From: JAVSMW01 sp032027005
GTDB lineage: Bacteria; Bacillota; Thermincolia; Thermincolales; UBA2595
Length of the DNA: 64,000 bases
Reading direction: 5' to 3'
NCBI GenBank assembly: GCA_032027005.1
Contig: JAVSMW010000007.1
Span: forward strand, 124,001-188,000
Position numbers and translations under genes: made by a program. A model generated the notes under the pieces. It saw only the letters and a list, made by a program, of their open reading frames with translations, searched no databases and was not told the origin of the DNA. Shown here in pieces: positions 34,166 through 41,998 of this stretch (position 1 is the first letter of the stretch; every line of letters begins with the position of its first letter).

Positions 34166-35590
34166 TTACTCACTTCCCTCTAACTCTTTGGCCCGGGCAA
34201 CTACTTCGTCAATAGTCCCAACCATTAGGAAGGCGTGTTCGGGAATTTCATCATGCTTCCCATCGAGAATTTCCTTGAACCCACGAACACTCTCTTTTAA
34301 AGGCACATATTTGCCTGGTGTACCGGTAAAGTTTTCAGCAACAAAGAAGGGCTGTGACAGGAATCTCTGAATCTTCCTGGCCCGGGCCACTGTAATTTTG
34401 TCTTCGTCAGATAATTCATCCATACCAAGAATCGCAATGATATCCTGGAGTTCTTTGTATCTCTGAAGCACACCCTGAACTGCCCGGGCTACCTCATAAT
34501 GTTCCTGTCCTACAACATTGGGGTCGAGAACCCGGGATGATGAGTCAAGAGGGTCTACCGCCGGATAAATACCCAACTCAGCAATCTGACGGGAAAGCAC
34601 CGTAGTCGCATCAAGGTGCGCAAAGGCAGTAGCCGGAGCAGGGTCAGTCAAGTCGTCCGCAGGTACATAGATAGCCTGAACTGATGTGATTGAACCCTTT
34701 TTGGTAGATGTAATCCGTTCCTGGAGCTGGCCCATCTCTGTAGCAAGGGTAGGCTGGTAACCAACAGCTGAAGGCATCCGGCCTAAGAGCGCGGAGACCT
34801 CGGAACCGGCCTGGGTGAATCGGAAAATGTTATCAATAAACAACAGCACGTCCTGGCCTTCCTCATCACGGAAGAACTCAGCTACAGTCAAACCGGTCAG
34901 ACCAACCCGCAGACGGGCACCTGGCGGCTCATTCATTTGGCCGAACACCATGGCAGTTTTATCAATAACACCGGAGTCCTTCATTTCATGATAAAGGTCA
35001 TTACCTTCCCGGGTCCGCTCACCTACACCGGCAAAAACTGAGAAACCGCCGTGCTCATAAGCAATGTTCCGGATAAGCTCCATGATCAGAACTGTTTTAC
35101 CAACACCGGCACCACCAAAGAGACCGATTTTACCGCCCTTGGCATAAGGAGCCAGCAGGTCGACTACCTTGATCCCTGTCTCCAGAATCTCGGTAGCAGT
35201 TTCCTGGTCTTCAAATTTGGGAGCCGGACGGTGAATTGGATAAAAAGTCTCACCTTCGATGGGACCCTTGTTATCAATTGCCTCACCAATAACGTTGATC
35301 AGCCGGCCTAGAGTTCCCCGACCTACCGGCACGGAAATAGCCGTACCTGTATCGACAGCCTTCATGCCCCGGACAACACCGTCGGTCGAACTCATAGCTA
35401 CTGCACGAACGAGGTTGTTGCCGAGATGCTGCGCAACTTCCAGCACGATGTTCAGCTCTACACTGGACTTAATAGTATCTTGGTCCGCACTGCTAATTTT
35501 AACAGCGTTATATATCGCAGGCAGATTCCCGGGTTCGAACTCAATGTCAACAGCCGGTCCAACTACCTGAACTACTTTACCTACGTTCAT
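34166..35590 (-). CDS. atpD: ATP synthase F1 subunit beta
   Basis: A 474-residue catalytic subunit. The P-loop GLFGGAGVGKTV, the catalytic glutamate in VFAGVGERTREGNDLYHEM, the Walker B strand VLLFIDNIFRFTQAGSEVSALLGR and the DELSDEDK motif are all intact. It forms the alternating alpha3beta3 head with AtpA. The length is normal. Spacing to atpG is 24 bases, and it is followed directly by atpC. Confidence 0.98.
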   Translation of the reverse strand: MNVGKVVQVVGPAVDIEFEPGNLPAIYNAVKISSADQDTIKSSVELNIVLEVAQHLGNNLVRAVAMSSTDGVVRGMKAVDTGTAISVPVGRGTLGRLINVIGEAIDNKGPIEGETFYPIHRPAPKFEDQETATEILETGIKVVDLLAPYAKGGKIGLFGGAGVGKTVLIMELIRNIAYEHGGFSVFAGVGERTREGNDLYHEMKDSGVIDKTAMVFGQMNEPPGARLRVGLTGLTVAEFFRDEEGQDVLLFIDNIFRFTQAGSEVSALLGRMPSAVGYQPTLATEMGQLQERITSTKKGSITSVQAIYVPADDLTDPAPATAFAHLDATTVLSRQIAELGIYPAVDPLDSSSRVLDPNVVGQEHYEVARAVQGVLQRYKELQDIIAILGMDELSDEDKITVARARKIQRFLSQPFFVAENFTGTPGKYVPLKESVRGFKEILDGKHDEIPEHAFLMVGTIDEVVARAKELEGSE

Positions 35591-35614
35591 TTAAGCTTTT
35601 TCCCTCCAATCGCA

Positions 35615-36460
35615 TTAATCTAGTGCGTTTGCACCACCGACAATTTCGGAAATTTCTTTGGTAATCGCTGCTTGCCGCGCCCTGTTCAGGGAAAGGGTCA
35701 GTTTATCTATCATCTCCGTAGCATTATCAGTAGCTGAACCCATAGCAGTCATCCTGGCCCCTTGTTCACTGGCCTTAGACTCCAGTAATGCCCTGTATAT
35801 TGTTGTTTCAATATACTTAGGCAACAGCTCAGACAATAACTCCTCCGGAGCTGGTTCATAAATATAGTCAGCCCCTTTGCCGCTATCTTCTGTGGGCGGT
35901 TCAACAGGCAGCAGTTTGATACTGGTCGGGATCTGAGTCATGGCTGACCTGAACTCTGTGAAGATGAGATGAATTTCGTCAAAAGTGCCATTCACATAGT
36001 AGTCAACCAGAATTTGCCCTATTTCCCGGGCTGAACTGAAGGGGATATCCTCCCCCAGACCTACAAACTCGGATTTAATATCAAAACCCCGGCGGCGGAA
36101 AAAGTCACGGCCTTTCCGGCCGATAGCCACCAAGCTACCCGGTTTTTCATGCAGCAGCCGCGCTGTCATTCTGAGCACGTTGGCGTTATAACCCCCGCAC
36201 AAACCACGGTCAGCAGAAATTAATACGTAGCAAATATTTTTCGGATCCCGAACTTCAAGCATTGGGTGACTCACTCCGGAGTTAGTCGATGTCAGGCGTG
36301 CCAGCACCTCTTTGATTTTTCCGGCGAAGGGACGTGCCGCAATTACCCGCTCCTGGGCTCTGCGCAATTTAGCCGCAGCAACCATTTTCATTGCTTTGGT
36401 TATTTGTTGAGTACTTTTTATACTCTTGATCCTGCGTCTTAAATCCCGTGCACTTGCCAT
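35615..36460 (-). CDS. atpG: ATP synthase F1 subunit gamma
   Basis: A 281-residue rotor-shaft subunit. The N-terminal helix DLRRRIKSIKSTQQITKAMKMVAAAKLRRAQ and the C-terminal helix MTAMGSATDNATEMIDKLTLSLNRARQAAITKEISEIVGGA form the coiled-coil shaft, and both are complete. The central Rossmann-like part contains DRGLCGGYNANVLR. The start ATG is 36458-36460, with AAGGTGGTG upstream. Confidence 0.97.
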   Translation of the reverse strand: MASARDLRRRIKSIKSTQQITKAMKMVAAAKLRRAQERVIAARPFAGKIKEVLARLTSTNSGVSHPMLEVRDPKNICYVLISADRGLCGGYNANVLRMTARLLHEKPGSLVAIGRKGRDFFRRRGFDIKSEFVGLGEDIPFSSAREIGQILVDYYVNGTFDEIHLIFTEFRSAMTQIPTSIKLLPVEPPTEDSGKGADYIYEPAPEELLSELLPKYIETTIYRALLESKASEQGARMTAMGSATDNATEMIDKLTLSLNRARQAAITKEISEIVGGANALD

Positions 36461-36509
36461 GTTGATTTCTCACCACCTTTACTCAGTGTCTGCAATAGCA
36501 AACCTTTGA

Positions 36510-38015
36510 TTAAACGAACATTTTCTTGAATTCTTCAATGGCATTCTTAAGTTTGTTGATTAATTCGTCACTCATAGCACCTTTATCAACAATCTCTTTA
36601 CCAATTTCCGGTTTGCTGGAAGCCATAAATTTCAGGAAGTCATCCTCAAATTTAGCCAGCCTGTCAACCGGGAGATCATCAAGATATCCGTTAACGGCAG
36701 TGAAAAGAACCAGTACCTGTTCTTGTACAGGCATCGGTTTATGCAGGCCTTGTTTTAAAACAGCCATCATCCGCTCACCACGGGCAAGCCTCGCCTGGGT
36801 GGCTTTATCAAGGTCAGAACCAAACTGCGCAAAAGCCGCCAGCTCGCGGTATTGGGCCAAGTCCAGACGGAGACGACCGGCAACCTGTTTCATAGCTTTG
36901 ATTTGCGCGGCACCACCAACCCTGGAAACAGAGAGGCCAACGGAAATAGCAGGTCTGAAGCCGGCATTAAAGAGGTCAGACTCCAGGAATATCTGCCCAT
37001 CAGTAATCGAGATAACGTTTGTCGGAATATAAGCCGAAACGTCACCGGCCTGGGTTTCAATAACAGGCAAAGCTGTGATTGAACCGGCCCCCAGTTCGTC
37101 GTTCAGCTTGGAAGCACGCTCCAGCAAACGGGAATGGAGATAGAAAACGTCTCCGGGGAATGCCTCGCGACCGGGCGGGCGGCGAAGCAGCAGTGAAAGT
37201 TCCCGGTAAGCTGCAGCCTGTTTGGAAAGATCATCATAGACAATCAGAACGTGTTTGCCCTGATACATAAATTCTTCGGCCATAGCACAGCCGCTGTAAG
37301 GTGCAATATAAAGCATCGGGGCAGGCTCAGAGGCAGTGGCAGCCACTATAATGGTGTAATCCATGGCCCCATGCTCTTCCAGGGTTTTAACCACCCCGGC
37401 CACCGTTGACGCTTTTTGCCCAACAGCAACATAAATGCAGATAACATCTGTATTTTTTTGGTTAATTATAGTGTCAACAGCAATAGCTGTTTTGCCAGTT
37501 TGACGGTCACCGATGATTAATTCACGCTGACCCCGGCCAATAGGAACCATAGCGTCAATGGATTTCAAACCGGTCTGCATCGGCTGGTGAACGGATTTCC
37601 GTTCAAGAACACCCTCTGCTCTTTTCTCCACAGGACGAAATTTATTTGTATTAATCGGTCCTTTGCCATCGATTGGCTGGCCAAGGGAGTTTACAACCCG
37701 GCCTAGTAATGCATCCCCAACAGGTACCTCAACGATTCTGCCTGTCCTCTTAACTGTGTCACCTTCACGGATTTGTGTGTAGGGACCCATGATAACGCAA
37801 CCAATGTTATCTTCTTCGAGGTTGAGGGCCATACCGTATATACCACCGGGGAACTCAAGCAGCTCACCGGACATCGCTTGTTCGAGGCCATAAATCCGCG
37901 CGATACCGTCCCCTACCTGGATAACTGTACCGACATCTGTAACTTCAACTTCTGTTCGATATTTTTCGATCTGCTGCTTGATAATCGAACTTATTTCTTC
38001 CGGCCTTAATTTCAT
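36510..38015 (-). CDS. atpA: ATP synthase F1 subunit alpha
   Basis: A 501-residue non-catalytic nucleotide-binding subunit. The P-loop GDRQTGKTAIA, a HVLIVYDDLSKQAAAYRELSLLLRRPPGREA stretch and the arginine finger segment VGLSVSRVGGAAQ are present. It is separated from atpH by one base and from atpG by 49 bases, as usual for this operon. The length is normal. Confidence 0.98.
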   Translation of the reverse strand: MKLRPEEISSIIKQQIEKYRTEVEVTDVGTVIQVGDGIARIYGLEQAMSGELLEFPGGIYGMALNLEEDNIGCVIMGPYTQIREGDTVKRTGRIVEVPVGDALLGRVVNSLGQPIDGKGPINTNKFRPVEKRAEGVLERKSVHQPMQTGLKSIDAMVPIGRGQRELIIGDRQTGKTAIAVDTIINQKNTDVICIYVAVGQKASTVAGVVKTLEEHGAMDYTIIVAATASEPAPMLYIAPYSGCAMAEEFMYQGKHVLIVYDDLSKQAAAYRELSLLLRRPPGREAFPGDVFYLHSRLLERASKLNDELGAGSITALPVIETQAGDVSAYIPTNVISITDGQIFLESDLFNAGFRPAISVGLSVSRVGGAAQIKAMKQVAGRLRLDLAQYRELAAFAQFGSDLDKATQARLARGERMMAVLKQGLHKPMPVQEQVLVLFTAVNGYLDDLPVDRLAKFEDDFLKFMASSKPEIGKEIVDKGAMSDELINKLKNAIEEFKKMFV

Positions 38016-38016
38016 T

Positions 38017-38583
38017 TTAGTTCCTCACCCCTATCTCCTTAACTTCGAATTTCAGAAGATCATCTTTGAGTTTTGCCAGTCGCCCGGCGATGCTGCCATC
38101 GACAACCCTGTCCCCGATGCGCACTATAACCCCACCTATTAAGCTGGGGTCTAATTCCGAATGAAGTCGGACATTTTTTCCAGTGGCATCTGCCAATTTA
38201 CCTTTGATTGTTTTAAGATCAGAATCGGTAAGTTCGGCAGCACTCTTGACCAGGGCATCAATAGTATTCCTGGTGGCATTGGCATATGCCACAAACTCTT
38301 CGTAAATACCCGGGATATAAGCAGCTCTGTACTTATCAATAACGACATCCAGAAAATTCATTGTCATTTCAGAAATATCCTGAGCAAAGACGGCATTGAT
38401 AATGGCTTTCTTTTCCTCCGGGGAAACCAGTTGGTGCTCCATCACCTTTTTCAGCTCATTGTTTTCATTGATGACACTAACTACAGTTTGCAGCTCTGTC
38501 TCTAATTTGTCCAGATTGTTTGTTTCCTGGGCAAGAGCAAAAAAGGCTTGGGCATATCGGCGTGACACGGCATTCTCTAACAT
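38017..38583 (-). CDS. atpH: ATP synthase F1 subunit delta
   Basis: A 188-residue peripheral-stalk subunit of the OSCP type that links the F1 head to the b dimer. It opens with the typical AVSRRYAQAFFALAQE, and the C-terminal domain includes DPSLIGGVIVRIGDRVVDGSIAGRLAKL. Its start overlaps atpF by 7 bases, indicating coupled translation. The order atpF-atpH-atpA is the classical one. Confidence 0.96.
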   Translation of the reverse strand: MLENAVSRRYAQAFFALAQETNNLDKLETELQTVVSVINENNELKKVMEHQLVSPEEKKAIINAVFAQDISEMTMNFLDVVIDKYRAAYIPGIYEEFVAYANATRNTIDALVKSAAELTDSDLKTIKGKLADATGKNVRLHSELDPSLIGGVIVRIGDRVVDGSIAGRLAKLKDDLLKFEVKEIGVRN

Positions 38584-39086
38584 TTGAGATCGCCTACCTC
38601 TGTCACAAATTCGTTCACCAGTTTCTGATGGTCCTCAACAGAAATCGCTTTACCCAGAACCTTTCCGGCAGCCATGACTGCTAAAGTTGCCACCTCGTCA
38701 CGCAGGGCGGCAATAGCCTGGTCTTTCTCCCTGTTGATTTCCTCCTGGGCCCTTTGAATAGCTTTAGTCGCTTCTGCCTGTGCATTAGCAACTATGTCAT
38801 TTTTCATTTCTTCGCCCAGTTTGGTAGCTTTGGCAATAATATCCTGAGCTTCCTGCTTAGCTTCAGCAAGACGGGTCTCATATTCTTTTCTTAAATTTGC
38901 GGCTTCAGTTTTTGCAGATTCGGCATTATTAATAGCATCCTCGATAGACTTTTTTCGTTCATCAAGCATGCTGAGAATCGGTTTATAGGCAAATTTCTTT
39001 AAAATCCACAGTAATATCAAGAAGTTTACCACTTGCCACAAAAACTTGGGAAATTCAAAACCCAAGCTCTCTAAAATTTCTCCCAT
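38577..39086 (-). CDS. atpF: ATP synthase Fo subunit b
   Basis: A 169-residue stator subunit. One membrane helix lies near residues 14-32 (FLWQVVNFLILLWILKKF), followed by a long A/E/K-rich coiled coil (SMLDERKKSIEDAINNAESAKTEA... to about 150) that dimerises and reaches the F1 head. It is preceded by a 122-base space that holds a large hairpin (39132-39178), so its expression may be set separately from atpE. Confidence 0.95.
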   Translation of the reverse strand: MGEILESLGFEFPKFLWQVVNFLILLWILKKFAYKPILSMLDERKKSIEDAINNAESAKTEAANLRKEYETRLAEAKQEAQDIIAKATKLGEEMKNDIVANAQAEATKAIQRAQEEINREKDQAIAALRDEVATLAVMAAGKVLGKAISVEDHQKLVNEFVTEVGDLKC

Positions 39087-39131
39087 CTATCCCAAAACCC
39101 CCTCTCTGCAATAATTCAAAAAGCTTGTTTT

Positions 39132-39178
39132 AGGCGAATAGAGATCAAGGTTCTACCTTCCCTGATCTCTATCCGCCT
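39132..39178 (-). promoter_or_regulatory. 16-bp RNA hairpin between atpE and atpF
   Basis: AGGCGAATAGAGATCA (39132-39147) pairs with TGATCTCTATCCGCCT (39163-39178); in the minus-strand RNA all 16 pairs form, one of them G-U. The 15-base loop itself holds AAGG/CCTT. No long T run follows, so it is less likely a full terminator than an RNA-processing or stability element. It lies right after the gene for the most abundant subunit, AtpE. Confidence 0.7.
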
Positions 39179-39208
39179 TAGTTGCTATAAGAAACTAATT
39201 AGTACTTA

Positions 39209-39448
39209 TTAACCACCAATTTTACCGTTTAACAAGAATGCAATCAACAGACCATAGATGGTTAAGGTTTCCATAAATGCTAAGGCGATGAAAAGAAGTG
39301 TTCTGATTGTACCAGTTTGTTCGGGTTGGCGGGCAATACTCTCAAAGGCTTTGCCGGCAGCGATACCTTGTCCAATACCAGAACCTACAGCAGCAATACC
39401 TACTGCGAGACCAGCGCCGATAGCGATTAAACCGCTAGCTAATTCCAT
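39209..39448 (-). CDS. atpE: ATP synthase Fo subunit c (rotor ring)
   Basis: A 79-residue double-helix protein. Helix 1 is VGIAAVGSGIGQGIAAGKA, the polar loop is ARQPEQTG, and helix 2 carries the ion-binding glutamate, E60, in FMETLTIYGLL. Glutamine 27 in helix 1 and threonine 61 beside the glutamate are both candidates for metal-ion contacts, see the finding on the coupling ion. The gene is followed by a hairpin that may stabilise its message. Copies per ring cannot be judged from sequence. Confidence 0.96.
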   Translation of the reverse strand: MELASGLIAIGAGLAVGIAAVGSGIGQGIAAGKAFESIARQPEQTGTIRTLLFIALAFMETLTIYGLLIAFLLNGKIGG

Positions 39449-39483
39449 GTTTTTCCCCCCCTTCTGAAAGATGAAACATAATT

Positions 39484-40209
39484 TTAGTGATGTTCTTCAG
39501 TAGCTTCAGCTATGTATGAGGAAGCCAGAAGTGTAAAAACGAAAGCCTGGATGGCCCCCGTCAACAAACCTAAAAGCATCATGGGTAAAGGTAGCAATAA
39601 TGGCATCATATGGCCTAATTGTTCAATAATCATTTCCTCGCCAAAAATGTTCCCGTAGAGACGAAGGGTAAGTGATACAGGACGAACGAGTTCGTCAAGA
39701 ATAACAAGTGGTAAAAGGAATACCATCGGTTGAACAAAGTGCTTGAAAAAACCGATTCCTTTAGCTTTAAGTCCAAAATAGAATACTGAAACAAAAACCA
39801 GAATAGCCAAGGCTGCAGTAATACTAACATTATTGGTTGGTGGCATAAGACCGCGAACTTTAGCTGCACCGGGAATTAACCCCGTATAATTGGATAACAG
39901 TATATACAGGAAGCAGGTGGCTAAAAAAGGTCCATATAGTCTTGCCCTTCTTTCACCCATAAGACCGCCGAAAAAATCAAACAGCCCCTCAACTATGTAT
40001 TCCCAAACATTTTGAACGCCCTGAGGCAGCCTTTTCATATTTCTTGACGCTAACCACGCTGTAAATCCAAGAACAAACATAATTGCCCATGAAGTTATCA
40101 CAAAGTCATAAATCGGCAGGTGGTATTCGGTCCCGGGAATAGGGATATCAAATAACGGTCCAGATGCTCCGTGTCCTCCTTCTGCTGACAATATTTCCAC
40201 CTCCTTCAC
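39484..40209 (-). CDS. atpB: ATP synthase Fo subunit a
   Basis: A 241-residue membrane protein with five or six hydrophobic helices. The conserved stator arginine lies in SLTLRLYGNIFGEEM near residue 184, and the C-terminal helix has the usual GAIQAFVFTLLASSYI. The N-terminal part begins EVEILSAEGGHGASGPLFDIPIPG. The gene leads to atpE with a 35-base gap and lies 129 bases after atpZ. It is the first of the structural subunits. Confidence 0.96.
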   Translation of the reverse strand: MKEVEILSAEGGHGASGPLFDIPIPGTEYHLPIYDFVITSWAIMFVLGFTAWLASRNMKRLPQGVQNVWEYIVEGLFDFFGGLMGERRARLYGPFLATCFLYILLSNYTGLIPGAAKVRGLMPPTNNVSITAALAILVFVSVFYFGLKAKGIGFFKHFVQPMVFLLPLVILDELVRPVSLTLRLYGNIFGEEMIIEQLGHMMPLLLPLPMMLLGLLTGAIQAFVFTLLASSYIAEATEEHH

Positions 40210-40338
40210 TTAATTCTTAAAAAAATTTATAATATGAGATTCTCTAGGAATCAAAAACTTCTAGTATTTTCCTTCACAATGAAAAACACCCATTACATCT
40301 TGGAACCAAAGCCTATAGTCCCAACTGCAAAAAGGTAT

Positions 40339-40575
40339 TTAATTAGATTTGTCACCCTGTTTTTTGGGAAAGGCCAGATCATATAAGGATTTAAAACCAG
40401 CCGCAACTCCTAAAAGAAACATAATCAACGTTAACCAGGGTTCAGTCCCAAAATATTTGTCAAGCCAGCTTCCGCTAAAGTAACCAACCAAAACAGAAGC
40501 TGCCATCGTAAAACTCGCAGATAGAATTAGCCCAACTGTTCGGTAGCCCTGGTGTCGATTATCATCATCCTTCAT
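40339..40575 (-). CDS. atpZ: AtpZ/AtpI-family F1Fo-ATP synthase accessory protein
   Basis: A 78-residue protein with two membrane helices (about 12-33 and 45-65). It matches the ATPase gene-1 type: GYFSGSWLDKYFGTEPWLTLIMFLLGVAAGFKSLYDL. The family assists c-ring assembly or Mg2+ handling. It is the first gene of the ATP synthase operon, with the promoter some 31 bases upstream of its ATG. The separate four-helix AtpI gene usually found here was not seen. Confidence 0.88.
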   Translation of the reverse strand: MKDDDNRHQGYRTVGLILSASFTMAASVLVGYFSGSWLDKYFGTEPWLTLIMFLLGVAAGFKSLYDLAFPKKQGDKSN

Positions 40576-40605
40576 ATTTTCACCCTCTGGGGACTTGGAT
40601 AAAGA

Positions 40606-40635
40606 ATATTATGAAACAATATTTATAATTGTCAA
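40606..40635 (-). promoter_or_regulatory. Strong predicted sigma-A promoter of the ATP synthase operon
   Basis: On the minus strand TTGACA (40630-40635) and TAATAT (40606-40611) are 18 bases apart. The predicted start is near 40599, about 24 bases ahead of the atpZ ATG. The repeat array at 40661-40726 lies 25 bases upstream of the -35 box. Confidence 0.75.
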
Positions 40636-40660
40636 AATTTTTAGAAACAAAAAATCTTAG

Positions 40661-40726
40661 GTTTAAGTTTAAGTTTAAGTTTAAGTTTAAGTTTAAGTTT
40701 AAGTTTAAGTTTAAGTTTAAGTTTAA
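40661..40726. repeat. Hexanucleotide tandem repeat (GTTTAA)11
   Basis: Eleven perfect GTTTAA units (TTAAAC on the other strand) run from 40661 to 40726, followed by the partial unit GTTA. It lies in the spacer between mnaA and atpZ, upstream of the predicted atp promoter. No other array of this kind was noticed in the window. Confidence 0.98.
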
Positions 40727-40837
40727 GTTATTCCGATGTAAAGTATGTGAGTAAATTGCACAATCTGTTCAAACATATTCTATATTCTCTGTTTTTTTAC
40801 AAATTCCTCTTTTTCGATAATAATTTTTATTTTTTAA

Positions 40838-41998
40838 CTACTTATTAACTGCAAAACCTTTTGGCTTATTGGGCTTTAACCCAAAGTAGTATTCCAAACC
40901 CTCCCTGATTCTGACACTGGCCTTTCCATCACCATAGGGGTTGACCGAGTTGGCCATTTTTCGATATTGATAACTATCATCAAGAAGGGCCTGGCAGGCA
41001 TCGAACACCGCCTCTTCCCCGGTCCCAACTAACCGCACAGTACCGGCATCAACGGCTTCCGGCCTCTCAGTGGTATCTCTTAAAACCAGCACCGGTTTGC
41101 CCAAAGAAGGGGCTTCTTCCTGCAGTCCACCCGAATCAGTTAACACTAAATAAGCCTTGTTCATTAAGTTGACAAAGGGCGCATAATCCAAGGGATCAAT
41201 CAAATGGACCCGCGGCAGCCCACCCAAAACTGATGCTACTACTTCCCTGACTTTTGGGTTCTTATGTACGGGAAAAACTACCTCAACATCTTCGTATTTC
41301 TGCACAACCGCACGCAGCGCCTGATATACATTGCGCATGGGGTCCCCAAGATTTTCCCGGCGGTGTGTCGTGACTACCAATACACGTTTATTCTGGTAAT
41401 CAATTTTGTCTAGTTCCTCATCACCAAAGCAAAATTGGTCCTGAACAGTAGCCAAAAGTGCATCAATTACCGTGTTACCGGTAACCAGAACAGAATCTGG
41501 GTCAACTCCTTCCCGGAGCAGATTTGACTTAGCAGTATCTGTGGGCGCAAAATGAATGTCAGAGATTGCTCCGGTAAGTTTTCTGTTCATTTCTTCAGGA
41601 AAAGGTGATAACTTATTTCCGGTGCGTAATCCTGCCTCAACATGCCCAACCTTAATCTGCCGGTAAAAAGCCGCCAATCCGGCAACAAAAGTAGTAGTAG
41701 TATCCCCATGGACCAAAACAATATCCGGTTTTTCACGTTCCAATACATCATTTAATCCCATTAGTGCTCTGGAGGTTATTTCATACAGGGTCTGATTTGG
41801 CTGCATGATGTTTAAATCATAGGCCGGGGTTATTTGGAACAATTCCAGTACCTGATCCAGCATTTCCCTGTGCTGGGCAGTTACTGCCACCCGGCACTGA
41901 ATTTTCTCAGGATGTTTTTCCAGCTCTTTGACCAAGGGAGCCATTTTGATCGCTTCCGGTCGGGTGCCGAAAACAGTCAAAACCTTAAGAATACTCAT
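40838..41998 (-). CDS. mnaA: UDP-N-acetylglucosamine 2-epimerase, non-hydrolysing
   Basis: A 386-residue enzyme interconverting UDP-GlcNAc and UDP-ManNAc for wall-teichoic or secondary wall polymers. I chose ATG 41996-41998 with GGAGGTG upstream, giving the canonical start VLTVFGTRPEAIKMAPLVKEL. Other conserved parts are VHGDTTTTFVAGLAAFY, HVEAGLRTG, FPEEMNR and LTDSGGLQEEAPSLGKPVLVLRDTTERPE. It overlaps the SHMT-like gene by 14 bases. The place between glyA and the ATP synthase genes is conserved with B. subtilis mnaA. It differs in type from neuC at 14846. Confidence 0.95.
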   Translation of the reverse strand: MSILKVLTVFGTRPEAIKMAPLVKELEKHPEKIQCRVAVTAQHREMLDQVLELFQITPAYDLNIMQPNQTLYEITSRALMGLNDVLEREKPDIVLVHGDTTTTFVAGLAAFYRQIKVGHVEAGLRTGNKLSPFPEEMNRKLTGAISDIHFAPTDTAKSNLLREGVDPDSVLVTGNTVIDALLATVQDQFCFGDEELDKIDYQNKRVLVVTTHRRENLGDPMRNVYQALRAVVQKYEDVEVVFPVHKNPKVREVVASVLGGLPRVHLIDPLDYAPFVNLMNKAYLVLTDSGGLQEEAPSLGKPVLVLRDTTERPEAVDAGTVRLVGTGEEAVFDACQALLDDSYQYRKMANSVNPYGDGKASVRIREGLEYYFGLKPNKPKGFAVNK

